Shown: in pieces, positions 8,522-16,224 of the stretch
Numbering within the stretch: the stretch's first letter is position 1
How the letters are laid out: each line of letters starts with the position of its first letter
Source: Opitutia bacterium
GTDB lineage: Bacteria; Verrucomicrobiota; Verrucomicrobiia; Opitutales; Coraliomargaritaceae
Assembly: GCA_018663485.1 (NCBI GenBank)
Contig: JABJQI010000050.1
Location: 1-21,324 of the forward strand
Length of the DNA stretch: 21,324 nucleotides
Direction of reading: 5' to 3'
The notes under the pieces: generated by a model
What the model was told of the DNA's origin: nothing
Database searches by the model: none
Seen by the model: the letters and a program-made list of their open reading frames with translations, nothing else
Translations under genes and position numbers: made by a program

Positions 8522-10135
8522 ATGCCCCAGCCTAAAAACACTGAAGCGCGTAAGCCGCGCACGGGAAACTTAATTATTCCTCCCTCCAAAAAAAAGCCAG
8601 ACACGCGACGCAGGCGAAGTATAACTAACTCTCGGCAACCAGCACGCCTACGTGACTATTTTGCACTCATTACTTTAGTCATCTTGGTATTCAGCCCACT
8701 ACTCATATCGGATGTGCTTTGGTCCGACTTCGATTCCGTCGAACGTAGTGCCTTTCAAACGATGGACAACTGGCAACAAGCATGGACGCTGGATAGCATT
8801 CGCCAAAACAACCCGATTGCCATCAGCAGCTACTTTCTCGAACAAGCTATTCCACTGCCCACTGCAACAGTTCACCGAGGCATCAATATTCTTCTGCATC
8901 TATGCGCAACCGTGCTGCTCCTCAAAAATCTTGAGATGCTTAAATTCCCCGCCGCGTTTTCAGCCACCCTGATTTTCGCACTCCATCCAGCAACAATTCA
9001 GACACTCTTTTGGGCTGGTTACCGCGGCGAGATCATCGCGTTGATCTTTATATTGAGTGCGCTCTACTTTGGCATTCGCAACCGCAACGGGCGCGACTAC
9101 ATCGTTTCCATTGCGCTCACGACCATAGCCTGCGTAGTACACCCTGCCTCATTTGCCATCCCAATTATTCTTGGGCTGGTCATCCTTTATAGAAAACGAT
9201 CGATACATCTCGATTCCTTTAATCGCTTACTACCACTACTCTGCCTATGCCTTTTTTTAGGCCTGTGGATCAACGCCGAAAACCCCAACGTAGAAGGAGT
9301 TGATCCAGTCAGTCGCTCAGAACGGCTCAATCACGCAGGGCAAAACATGGCTCACTTCACCAAGCAAGCACTCTTGCCCATGAACAACGCGCTCTTTCAT
9401 CAATTCGACAACAACGCCAATTACGAAACCGGTGCTGGAATGAATCTGATGCCGTTCCTATTATTCGTGCCGTTTTTCATTCTCCTCGCTTTTAACATCA
9501 AGAAAAAGTGGAGTCGAGCGATCCTACTCGGGCTCTGTAGCTACCTAGCGCTCATTGTATATGGCATCAGTCAGAACGGCTATTTTATTAACGAGGCCCT
9601 AGCGCACGAGGATCACTACCTATACGTCGCTCTACCAATGATTGTCGCTTTAGTTGTTACCGCCCTAGGACGCCTCATCTATGGCATGGGCACCGCTGGT
9701 AAAGAGCTCTGGACTATGGGATGCTCATTGCTAATTCTGGTCGAAATCACCCTCAGCGCTGCATTTGCTTATTCTATCGCGGAACCCACCAAGATGTGGA
9801 CTGGCATGTCTGAACGCTGGCCTAATGCATGGGAGCCGAAAGCCGCCCTCGTCAATCGAATCGACCTTTCCGATAGTCCAGAGAACTCGCTATTTACCAA
9901 CATACAGCTGATCGATATACTACAAGATGTCCTCGAAAAACGTCCAGATCTCATCGAAAAACGCAAGCAACTCGCACGTACTTTTGTTGCTGAAGGCCAG
10001 CTTGGCAACGCGCTACGTGAATACAAACACCTCCTGCGTGAAACGTCACCTGACAACGCATTTCTCGAAGAAGCCGCACGTTTCCTAGAGAAAGTCGGCC
10101 TCTCGTGGGACGCCACTAAAGCAAGGACCGTATGA
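8522..10135 (+). CDS. TMTC-like multi-pass membrane protein with TPR-like C-terminus
   Basis: This 537-residue protein starts with a very basic cytoplasmic tail (residues 1-44), followed by about ten to eleven hydrophobic helices from 46 to 418. A C-terminal soluble helical segment (about 455-530) resembles one or two TPR units. The arrangement and motifs fit the GT-C-fold TMTC/PMT-like family. They are an acidic first outer loop (SDFDS, 68-72), INILLHL (121-127), ALHPATIQTLFWAGYRGE (153-170) and HYLYVALP (365-372), the last matching the family's RYLYLPS-type block. Eukaryotic TMTCs transfer mannose from a lipid-linked donor to proteins, while most bacterial relatives are uncharacterised. A glycosyl transfer role is inference, as the acceptor and donor are unknown. 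It is coupled to the DUF192 lipoprotein gene by a two-base gap. Start: ATG at 8522. Confidence 0.75.
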   Translation: MPQPKNTEARKPRTGNLIIPPSKKKPDTRRRRSITNSRQPARLRDYFALITLVILVFSPLLISDVLWSDFDSVERSAFQTMDNWQQAWTLDSIRQNNPIAISSYFLEQAIPLPTATVHRGINILLHLCATVLLLKNLEMLKFPAAFSATLIFALHPATIQTLFWAGYRGEIIALIFILSALYFGIRNRNGRDYIVSIALTTIACVVHPASFAIPIILGLVILYRKRSIHLDSFNRLLPLLCLCLFLGLWINAENPNVEGVDPVSRSERLNHAGQNMAHFTKQALLPMNNALFHQFDNNANYETGAGMNLMPFLLFVPFFILLAFNIKKKWSRAILLGLCSYLALIVYGISQNGYFINEALAHEDHYLYVALPMIVALVVTALGRLIYGMGTAGKELWTMGCSLLILVEITLSAAFAYSIAEPTKMWTGMSERWPNAWEPKAALVNRIDLSDSPENSLFTNIQLIDILQDVLEKRPDLIEKRKQLARTFVAEGQLGNALREYKHLLRETSPDNAFLEEAARFLEKVGLSWDATKARTV

Positions 10136-10158
10136 CTAACACTCAGTAATTTTCACGC

Positions 10159-10204
10159 ATCTGCCCGCTACGCTTGCTTAGCTTAGCAGGGCATCTTGGC
10201 AGAT
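10159..10204 (+). promoter_or_regulatory. Structured leader upstream of metY with two alternative stems
   Basis: ATCTGCC (10159-10165) pairs perfectly with GGCAGAT (10198-10204). The overlapping TGCCCGCT (10162-10169) pairs with AGC-A-GGGCA (10185-10193; eight pairs, one bulged A). The two pairings share bases 10162-10165 and cannot both form fully. The element lies 64 nt before the metY start and 24 nt after the stop of the TMTC-like gene. It might be a terminator, an attenuator-like leader or a dispersed palindromic repeat. It does not match a SAM riboswitch that I recognise. Confidence 0.4.
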
Positions 10205-10217
10205 CTCCGACCTCTCT

Positions 10218-10259
10218 CAACTCAAATACTCAACTCTCAATCACAAATCCACAACTTCA
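10218..10259 (+). repeat. Degenerate 7-bp tandem repeat before metY
   Basis: The dinucleotide-plus-pyrimidine AAY recurs exactly every seven bases at 10225, 10232, 10239, 10246 and 10253 (units AATACTC, AACTCTC, AATCACA, AATCCAC, AACTTCA). A further partial unit at 10219 is one base out of phase. The array is purine-poor apart from A (no G) and ends nine bases before the metY ATG, where a ribosome-binding site would normally lie. A similar array sits before nuoJ. Confidence 0.6.
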
Positions 10260-10267
10260 CTCAAGCG

Positions 10268-11575
10268 ATGACAGACCAAAAAACACCCGCTCTCGGCACC
10301 CTCACACTCCACGCAGGCCACACACCAGACGCAGAGACAGGCTCACGCGCCGTCCCTATTTACCAGACCACCAGTTATATGTTTCGGGACACCGACCATG
10401 CCGCTAAACTCTTCGGCCTCGAAGAGCTCGGCTACATTTATACCCGCATCATGAATCCCACTACAGACGTGCTTGAAAAGCGTGTCGCAGCTCTCGAAGG
10501 TGGTGTCGCAGCTCTCGCCCATGCCAGTGGCCAGGCAGCCATCACCAGCGCTATTCTCAACATCGCCGGCACTGGTGATAACATCGTCTCGTCCACGCAA
10601 CTTTACGGCGGCACGTATACACTTTTTAAATACACACTACCAAAGCTCGGTATCGAAGTGCGCTTCGCCGACGCCGAAGATCCCTCCAGCTTCGAGCCAT
10701 TGATTGACGAAAAAACCAAAGCCATTTACGGCGACACCGTCGGCAACCCAAAGCTCAACATTTTCCCCTTTGCAGAAGTCTCTGCTGCCGCCCGCGCAGC
10801 AAAGATCCCACTCATCATTGATAATACCGTTGCCTCGCCGATGATCTGTCGTCCACTTGAGCACGGCGCTAATATCGTCATTCACAGCCTCACGAAGTAT
10901 ATCGGAGGACACGGCACCAGCATCGGTGGCATCGTCGTCGACGGTGGGAATTTCGATTGGGGCAGTGGACGCTTTGCGGAGTTCACCGAGCCCGACGCGA
11001 GTTACCACGGCCTGGTGCATTGGGATGTGTTCAAAGCCTTCGAACCAGCCGGCGGTGCCAACATCGCGTACATCATGAAAATGCGTCTACAGTGGCTACG
11101 CGACACCGGCAACTGCACCTCCCCGTTCAACTCATTCCTGCACATCCAAGGCCTCGAAACGCTCCACCTACGCATGGAGCGCCACTGCTCCAATGCACTC
11201 CAGGTCGCCCAATTCCTAGAAAGCCATGAAGCCGTGAGTTGGGTCAACTACCCGGGGCTAAGTAAGAGCGCGCACCACGCGGCCGCTGAGAAATATTTCG
11301 ACAACGACCGCTTCGGCGGACTCGTTGGCTTCGGCCTCAAAGGCGGCCTCGAAGCTGGACGCAAGTTCATCGATAGCCTAGAACTCTTCAGTCACCTAGC
11401 TAACATCGGTGATGCGAAGTCGCTCGCAATTCACCCGGCCAGCACCACGCACCAACAACTCACCCAGGAACAGCAACAATCCACCGGCGTAACCGCCGAC
11501 TTCGTGCGCCTCTCCGTCGGCATCGAAGCCATCGAAGACCTGCTAGCCGATCTGGATCATGCGCTGAAGGCGTAA
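10268..11575 (+). CDS. metY: O-acetylhomoserine sulfhydrylase / aminocarboxypropyltransferase
   Basis: This PLP enzyme of the Cys/Met-metabolism (gamma-family) fold forms homocysteine from O-acetylhomoserine and sulfide, feeding methionine synthesis. From the ATG at 10268 the product is 435 residues, normal for MetY. An upstream in-frame ATG at 10196 would add 24 unconserved residues drawn from the repeat-rich leader. The opening TLTLHAGHTPDAETGSRAVPIYQTTSY (residues 11-37) is typical of the MetY group. YTRIMNPT (58-65) contacts PLP phosphate, IIDNT (183-187) holds the PLP-pyridine aspartate (Asp185), and HSLTKYIGGHG (206-216) contains the Schiff-base lysine Lys210. Insertions relative to MetB/MetC, such as GGNFDWGSGRF, also favour MetY. 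It has its own leader containing alternative hairpins and heptad repeats. It converges with the antiporter gene 41 bases away. Confidence 0.93.
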   Translation: MTDQKTPALGTLTLHAGHTPDAETGSRAVPIYQTTSYMFRDTDHAAKLFGLEELGYIYTRIMNPTTDVLEKRVAALEGGVAALAHASGQAAITSAILNIAGTGDNIVSSTQLYGGTYTLFKYTLPKLGIEVRFADAEDPSSFEPLIDEKTKAIYGDTVGNPKLNIFPFAEVSAAARAAKIPLIIDNTVASPMICRPLEHGANIVIHSLTKYIGGHGTSIGGIVVDGGNFDWGSGRFAEFTEPDASYHGLVHWDVFKAFEPAGGANIAYIMKMRLQWLRDTGNCTSPFNSFLHIQGLETLHLRMERHCSNALQVAQFLESHEAVSWVNYPGLSKSAHHAAAEKYFDNDRFGGLVGFGLKGGLEAGRKFIDSLELFSHLANIGDAKSLAIHPASTTHQQLTQEQQQSTGVTADFVRLSVGIEAIEDLLADLDHALKA

Positions 11576-11588
11576 CAGTTCAGTTCCC

Positions 11589-11614
11589 TGGAGCCTCCAA
11601 ATCTGGAGGCTCCA
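11589..11614. terminator. Perfect palindromic hairpin between convergent genes
   Basis: TGGAGCCTCC (11589-11598) and GGAGGCTCCA (11605-11614) form a perfect 10-bp GC-rich stem with a 6-base loop. It fills most of the 41-base gap between the metY stop and the antiporter stop, so it could end both transcripts. There is no T tract on either side, so it may instead be a copy of a dispersed palindromic repeat. Confidence 0.45.
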
Positions 11615-11616
11615 AC

Positions 11617-12834
11617 CTACCTCTGCCGCGGCAACATCCATTTTAGGGCAATCGGCGTCAGGACGGTTGTTGCGATCGCCATAGCCACAACTGCTGAAAA
11701 CATATAAGTCACCACCGGCGCGTCCTGCGGCACAGTGAACAAGCCCGCTTGCAGCGCAATATTCGCAATGATGATCTCGACCATGCCACGACTACTCATG
11801 CCCACACCAATGATCGCGGCGTCCTGATTTGTATAGCCTGTGATTCGAGCAGCGACGCCGGCGCCCAGTACTTTCGTCAATAGTGCAACCAATATTAAAA
11901 GGCAGGCGACTCCGGGAATCGCGGTAAAGGCTTCGAGGTTCAAATTCAGACCGATCGAGGCAAAGAACACAGGAGCCATAAACCCAAGCGTTACTGAATT
12001 CAATTTACCCTTCACATCCTTGTAGATGTCATGCCCAGCATATTTCTGCTCAAACAACAGTCCGGCGGTAAAAGCGCCAACGATGAAGTGTAAACCAAGC
12101 AACTCGGCAAATACCGCATAGGCAAAACCGGCAATCAAGAGAGAGGAAAAACCAAATTCTTCAGACTTGAATTGCGTCACGATCGATCGTACGCGAGGTG
12201 CCAGATACTTTTCGATCAGGAAGGTAATGCCCAAAAAGACACAAGCTTTCCCGAAGATCATAAATCCCAAGAACAAATCCAGACGCCCCTCATTACTCAG
12301 CACACCAGTCAATACAGCCAGAAGTATCAGGCTCAATAAGTCGTCGATGACCGCGGCCGAAACTATAGTACGGCCGACTTGAGTGTGCAATTTATCGAGG
12401 TCCATAAGAACACGGATCGACGCTGGTACCGCTGTGATCGAAAGCGCAGTTCCGAGAAACAAACACTGCGCCAATTTCATCTCTGATTCAGGAAAAATCC
12501 GCAATCCCAGCCATACACCAGTAACCAGAGGCAGCAACATTCCACATAGCGCGATCACAAAAGAACGCCCCGAAACGTTACCAAACTCACGTACCCGCAG
12601 TTCCGTACCGCCTAGTAACATCAGGAAAAAGATCCCCAAATCTAACAGTACCTGAAAGGAATGATCCTGCACCAAGTCGCGAAATGGCGATGCCGGAACC
12701 TGCAATGCCACAAAGCCAATTAGAATACCAGCGATTAACTCGCCGACCAATGGTGGCTGTTTAGCACGGCTAGCCAATTCCCCCATTAGTCTGGAGGTCA
12801 TCAGCAAGAGCAGAAGCACCAAGAAAAGGTTCAT
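11617..12834 (-). CDS. CPA2-family cation:proton antiporter
   Basis: This is a 405-residue integral membrane transporter of the monovalent cation:proton antiporter-2 family (KefB/NapA-like), with about 12-13 hydrophobic helices over its whole length. LMLLGGTELR (71-80), LSITAVPASIRVL (131-143) and the paired aspartates in VIDDLLSL (162-169; Asp164-Asp165) are the family hallmarks. A DD pair is associated with electrogenic exchange, for example Na+/H+. The ion is not readable from sequence. No C-terminal RCK/TrkA-N nucleotide-binding domain is present, unlike Kef systems. The ATG at 12834 is chosen because the alternative upstream GTG at 12885 adds 17 residues without membrane character. The gene stands alone between a palindrome shared with metY and the complex I operon terminator. 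It may help adjust sodium or pH using the gradient made by complex I (inference). Confidence 0.88.
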   Translation of the reverse strand: MNLFLVLLLLLMTSRLMGELASRAKQPPLVGELIAGILIGFVALQVPASPFRDLVQDHSFQVLLDLGIFFLMLLGGTELRVREFGNVSGRSFVIALCGMLLPLVTGVWLGLRIFPESEMKLAQCLFLGTALSITAVPASIRVLMDLDKLHTQVGRTIVSAAVIDDLLSLILLAVLTGVLSNEGRLDLFLGFMIFGKACVFLGITFLIEKYLAPRVRSIVTQFKSEEFGFSSLLIAGFAYAVFAELLGLHFIVGAFTAGLLFEQKYAGHDIYKDVKGKLNSVTLGFMAPVFFASIGLNLNLEAFTAIPGVACLLILVALLTKVLGAGVAARITGYTNQDAAIIGVGMSSRGMVEIIIANIALQAGLFTVPQDAPVVTYMFSAVVAMAIATTVLTPIALKWMLPRQR

Positions 12835-13039
12835 GATAATTACTTCTAAGCTACACCACGCACCGCCAAATGTCCAAGCGAACACACACTGGAACCAAGC
12901 ACGAAGGGAAAACGTAAACGAGACGGTGGCTTACAAAATTATCGGCAACACCACACGCAAGATTGCCACAAGCAATGTGCCAAGAAATACTTCGATCCAA
13001 GCACCTACGCCTCAACTCTATTTAACTCTAAGGTGACCC

Positions 13040-13072
13040 AAAAAAGCCGAGTTCATCATGAGCTCGGCTTTT
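13040..13072 (-). terminator. Intrinsic terminator of the nuo operon
   Basis: AAAAGCCGAG (13042-13051) pairs with CTCGGCTTTT (13063-13072). The stem can extend inward by four more pairs (TTCA with TGAG, one wobble), leaving a three-base loop. On the minus strand it starts about 22 nt after the nuoN stop and ends in six T. The stem core is the same as in the purH terminator. Confidence 0.9.
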
Positions 13073-13093
13073 CGTTTTAAATTAGTCCGTGGT

Positions 13094-14596
13094 TTACGGA
13101 ATGATCGGTAACACCCCTGGGAAGATTCCGACCAAAACCGTCGCAAAAACGAGCGCACCCAGCACTACGCGATCGCAGTTGCGGAGCGATCCGGCAATTT
13201 CGGTTGCGTCATCCTTTGAATCAGAGAAATACACTGTGCGCACCCAACCAAAGTAGTAGTAGATCGAGATCACCACACCAAATACGGAAATTCCCAATAG
13301 GCCGTATAGGCCGGCTTTGTAAGCTGCGATAAAGATGAACAGCTTACCAATGAAGCCACCTAATGGCGGAATACCAGCCAATGAACCTAAGCCAACCGCA
13401 AGCACACCACTGAGGAACGGACGCTTGCGCGCAAGGTTCTCGTAATTTTCAAGCTCTTGGTTGGCATCATCAGAACCAGCCATATGCGACATCACGGCAA
13501 AGACTGCAAATGACGCTAGCAGATAAGTTACGAGATAGAAAATCACTGCATATTTTGCTTCTGGAATGCTGAGTGCTGCTACCACACCAACAAGAAGGTA
13601 ACCAGCATGTGCAATGCCCGAAAGTCCCATTAGGCGTTTGACATTGCGCTGACGCACCGCCGCGAAATTACCAAACAGGATGGTGGCTGCTGCGATAAAC
13701 GACAGCACTGGGATCAGGAACGAAGCCAAAGCAATAAACGGCCCCGTCAACAGCTGCAGTAATACAATAAAGCCAGCTGCCTTCGACGCAATGGCAAGAT
13801 ACGCAGTCACAGGAGTGGGAGCACCTTGATAAACGTCAGGCACCCAAATTTGAAACGGTACGGCACCAATCTTAAAACAAATACCAGCAATGACCAGAAT
13901 GGCTCCGATGCGCACCAATAGATGATCCTGATGTATCGCGATAAAAGTCTTTAACGCTTCAAAATTGAGTGAATCAGAACTGGGGAAGCTCAACTCAGGA
14001 TTACCCGCTACTCCGTAAAGTAGCACAATACCGAACAACAAAATTGACGAACTAAGCGCACCGAGGATCAAATATTTCAAGCCCGCTTCGAGCGATAACG
14101 AACTAGTGCGGCAATAAGCAACCAACACATAAAATGCGATCGTTACGGCCTCGAGCGCCACGAACAGCATCACAAAATTGGCGCTCTGCACCAGCAGCAT
14201 CATCGCTGCTGCAATGATAATCACCAAGTGGAAGAATTCAGTGCGCGGCAGCTTTTGCTTTGATAAGTAGATCTTGCCGAGATAGCAGACGAGAATTGAA
14301 CTTACCAAGAAAAAAGCTCGCATCATTTGCGTCACATCTGTCTGTGCGATCATGCCACTGAAAAAGGTCTCTCCCTCGACAGTATAATAAGCGGAGCTAC
14401 ATAGTGCCACAACCAGGACGAGGACTTGTCCCCAAATCGCAAGACGCGGGATGAGCCGCTGCTGGGACCGTGGCAACACCATCTCAGCTCCAAGCAGGCC
14501 AAGGGCGAGCACCGCCAACATGATTTCGGGAGCAATTGCTGCCCAGTCGTTTGTCGCAGTGAAACTGCGCAGAAATTCGGCGAGAAGCTCGTTCAT
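13094..14596 (-). CDS. nuoN: NADH-quinone oxidoreductase subunit N
   Basis: NuoN is one of three antiporter-like, proton-translocating membrane subunits of respiratory complex I (ND2 homologue). The 500-residue protein has about 14 hydrophobic helices. Conserved pump residues can be matched by motif: Glu149 in VALEAV, Lys242 in CFKIGAVPFQIWVPDVYQGAP (240-260) and Lys272 in IASKAAGF. It is the last gene of the operon, and its ATG overlaps the nuoM stop by one base (TAATG). Unlike its neighbours it has a perfect AAGGAGGT ribosome-binding site at 14606-14613, inside the nuoM coding end. A strong intrinsic terminator follows the stop. Confidence 0.97.
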   Translation of the reverse strand: MNELLAEFLRSFTATNDWAAIAPEIMLAVLALGLLGAEMVLPRSQQRLIPRLAIWGQVLVLVVALCSSAYYTVEGETFFSGMIAQTDVTQMMRAFFLVSSILVCYLGKIYLSKQKLPRTEFFHLVIIIAAAMMLLVQSANFVMLFVALEAVTIAFYVLVAYCRTSSLSLEAGLKYLILGALSSSILLFGIVLLYGVAGNPELSFPSSDSLNFEALKTFIAIHQDHLLVRIGAILVIAGICFKIGAVPFQIWVPDVYQGAPTPVTAYLAIASKAAGFIVLLQLLTGPFIALASFLIPVLSFIAAATILFGNFAAVRQRNVKRLMGLSGIAHAGYLLVGVVAALSIPEAKYAVIFYLVTYLLASFAVFAVMSHMAGSDDANQELENYENLARKRPFLSGVLAVGLGSLAGIPPLGGFIGKLFIFIAAYKAGLYGLLGISVFGVVISIYYYFGWVRTVYFSDSKDDATEIAGSLRNCDRVVLGALVFATVLVGIFPGVLPIIP

Positions 14597-16191
14597 TAGT
14601 GTGTAACCTCCTTATGTACTTCGACTGTTTGAGGAAGCGCCGCATTGACTTCAATGACTGGCAAAGTGCTTTTATTTGAATAACTTGAAATTTCAGATAA
14701 TTCGCGATTCGCGCCATCGGATAGCAGACGTGGGTAAATACCGACAACGATCAGTGAAATGACCAAGACAAGTGCTGGCACGCGCTCATGCAGTTTAAGA
14801 TCCACAATGTCGTCGCTCTTTAAACGTTCAGCAAAGGCCTCGGTCGGCTTACCAAAAAAAATGTTTGCGACTGCCCGCAGTCCATAGATCGCAGAAATAA
14901 TAATACCGAGCGCAGCAGGTGCCACGATCCATCGTGTCATCTCTGTTTCGGCCAAGGCAGCAAAGATAGTAAATTCACCCCAGAAGTTACCGAAGCCCGG
15001 CAGACCGATACTCGCCATCGTGCCCGCCACGAAGAAGGCCGCCAAGACTGGCGCCTTGGTCGCGAGACCACCCATCGATGACATATCGAAAGTCTGGCTA
15101 CGGTGGTAAATACAAGTCGAAAGCATGAACAACAGAGCAACTGAGAGGCCGTGTGCGATCATCATCAACAACGCACCTCCGATGCCGACAACTGAAAAGG
15201 TTGCGATCCCGAGAAAAGCATAGCCCATGTGCATAACCGAACTGTAACCTAGCATCATCTTCACATCTTTCTGAGCCATTGTGATCAGACCGATAATAAT
15301 GATGTTACCCAGCGCAAGCCATACAATCCAAGGGAACCAATGGGCTGCCCCTGCAGGCAGCAATGGTGCTGCAATCTGCAACAGACCATACAGGCCAAAT
15401 TTTTTGAGCACACCCGCGTGCAGCATCGCAGTACCTGTTGGCGCAGTCGCATAGCCCTTAGGGGCCCAACTGTGGAACGGGAAGAGTGATACCAAAATCC
15501 CAAAACCAAACAGCAATAGTGCGAAAATGTTGTTTTGCACAGTGTCGGCAATGGGTTGCGCCGCTAAATACTCACGCAGCGTAATCAATGAGAACGAATC
15601 CGCACCACTCTGCACATACAGTGCAATCAGCCCGATTAGCGACAACAACGCACCAAGCGTCAGATAAATCGTCATTTCGATCGCCGCACCACGCTTACCA
15701 GCACCGCCCCATACACCTATCATAATGAATGTCGGAATCAGGGCGAACTCGTGGAAGAAGTAAAAGAAGAAAATATCAACTGAAGCAAAGGTGCCCATTA
15801 AACCGCCGAGCATAAACAACAACAGCGCGAGATAAAGATGGGGACGTTCTGCCTTGGAGAACATGGCATACATTCCAGCAGCAAAGCCAACGACACCAGC
15901 CAACATGAAGAGCGGCATAGAGATACCATTCAAACCGAGGTGCAAGTAAATCCCGACTGATTCCAAACCAGTAGCAAGACGCAGTTCAAAATTGTAGCCA
16001 CCGACCAACGATGGCTCAAACTGGCTGTAAAGCGCCAGAGCGATGATCAGAGGTGTGGCAAAGCCTATCACGCTAACTGCGCGTAGGCTTAACTGGCTAA
16101 AACGGGCTCCAAACAGCAAGAATAACCCCGCAGAAAGCGGTGTCAGAATAGCTGCCAGTAGGCAAAGTGATAATGTATCGACAGGAATCAT
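14596..16191 (-). CDS. nuoM: NADH-quinone oxidoreductase subunit M
   Basis: NuoM is the second antiporter-like proton-pumping subunit of complex I (ND4 homologue); it has 531 residues and about 14 helices. The expected membrane glutamate is Glu148 (FFHEFALIP). The broken-helix lysine region is GVLKKFGLYG (260-269). In the amphipathic segment before it, the LPDAH motif familiar from proteobacterial NuoM reads SWAPKGYATAPT (241-252), a variant I associate with PVC/Bacteroidota-type complex I, though I have not checked this. It starts 33 nt after the nuoL stop with no Shine-Dalgarno sequence, and its stop overlaps the nuoN start by one base. Confidence 0.97.
   Translation of the reverse strand: MIPVDTLSLCLLAAILTPLSAGLFLLFGARFSQLSLRAVSVIGFATPLIIALALYSQFEPSLVGGYNFELRLATGLESVGIYLHLGLNGISMPLFMLAGVVGFAAGMYAMFSKAERPHLYLALLLFMLGGLMGTFASVDIFFFYFFHEFALIPTFIMIGVWGGAGKRGAAIEMTIYLTLGALLSLIGLIALYVQSGADSFSLITLREYLAAQPIADTVQNNIFALLLFGFGILVSLFPFHSWAPKGYATAPTGTAMLHAGVLKKFGLYGLLQIAAPLLPAGAAHWFPWIVWLALGNIIIIGLITMAQKDVKMMLGYSSVMHMGYAFLGIATFSVVGIGGALLMMIAHGLSVALLFMLSTCIYHRSQTFDMSSMGGLATKAPVLAAFFVAGTMASIGLPGFGNFWGEFTIFAALAETEMTRWIVAPAALGIIISAIYGLRAVANIFFGKPTEAFAERLKSDDIVDLKLHERVPALVLVISLIVVGIYPRLLSDGANRELSEISSYSNKSTLPVIEVNAALPQTVEVHKEVTH
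14606..14613 (-). promoter_or_regulatory. Strong Shine-Dalgarno sequence of nuoN
   Basis: The minus strand reads AAGGAGGT, a full match to the usual anti-Shine-Dalgarno end of 16S rRNA, nine bases before the nuoN ATG and inside the last codons of nuoM. No other start codon in the window has a comparable site. Confidence 0.9.
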
Positions 16192-16224
16192 ATCTATCTA
16201 AATTGAAAAATCATTCATCTATTT

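Noticed and set aside
10136..10267. Known SAM riboswitch before metY
   Set aside because: I could not match the conserved cores of the SAM or SAH classes I know. Only generic alternative stems are visible.
12967..12983. Minus-strand TTGGCAC-N5-TTGTG resembling a sigma-54 promoter upstream of the antiporter gene
   Set aside because: The -12 GC is GT here and it lies about 130 bases from the start codon. One near-match by eye is not enough.
12833..13036. A 67-codon plus-strand frame diverging from the antiporter start
   Set aside because: It overlaps the antiporter start region, runs up to the nuo terminator, and has no homology I recognise and no translation signal.
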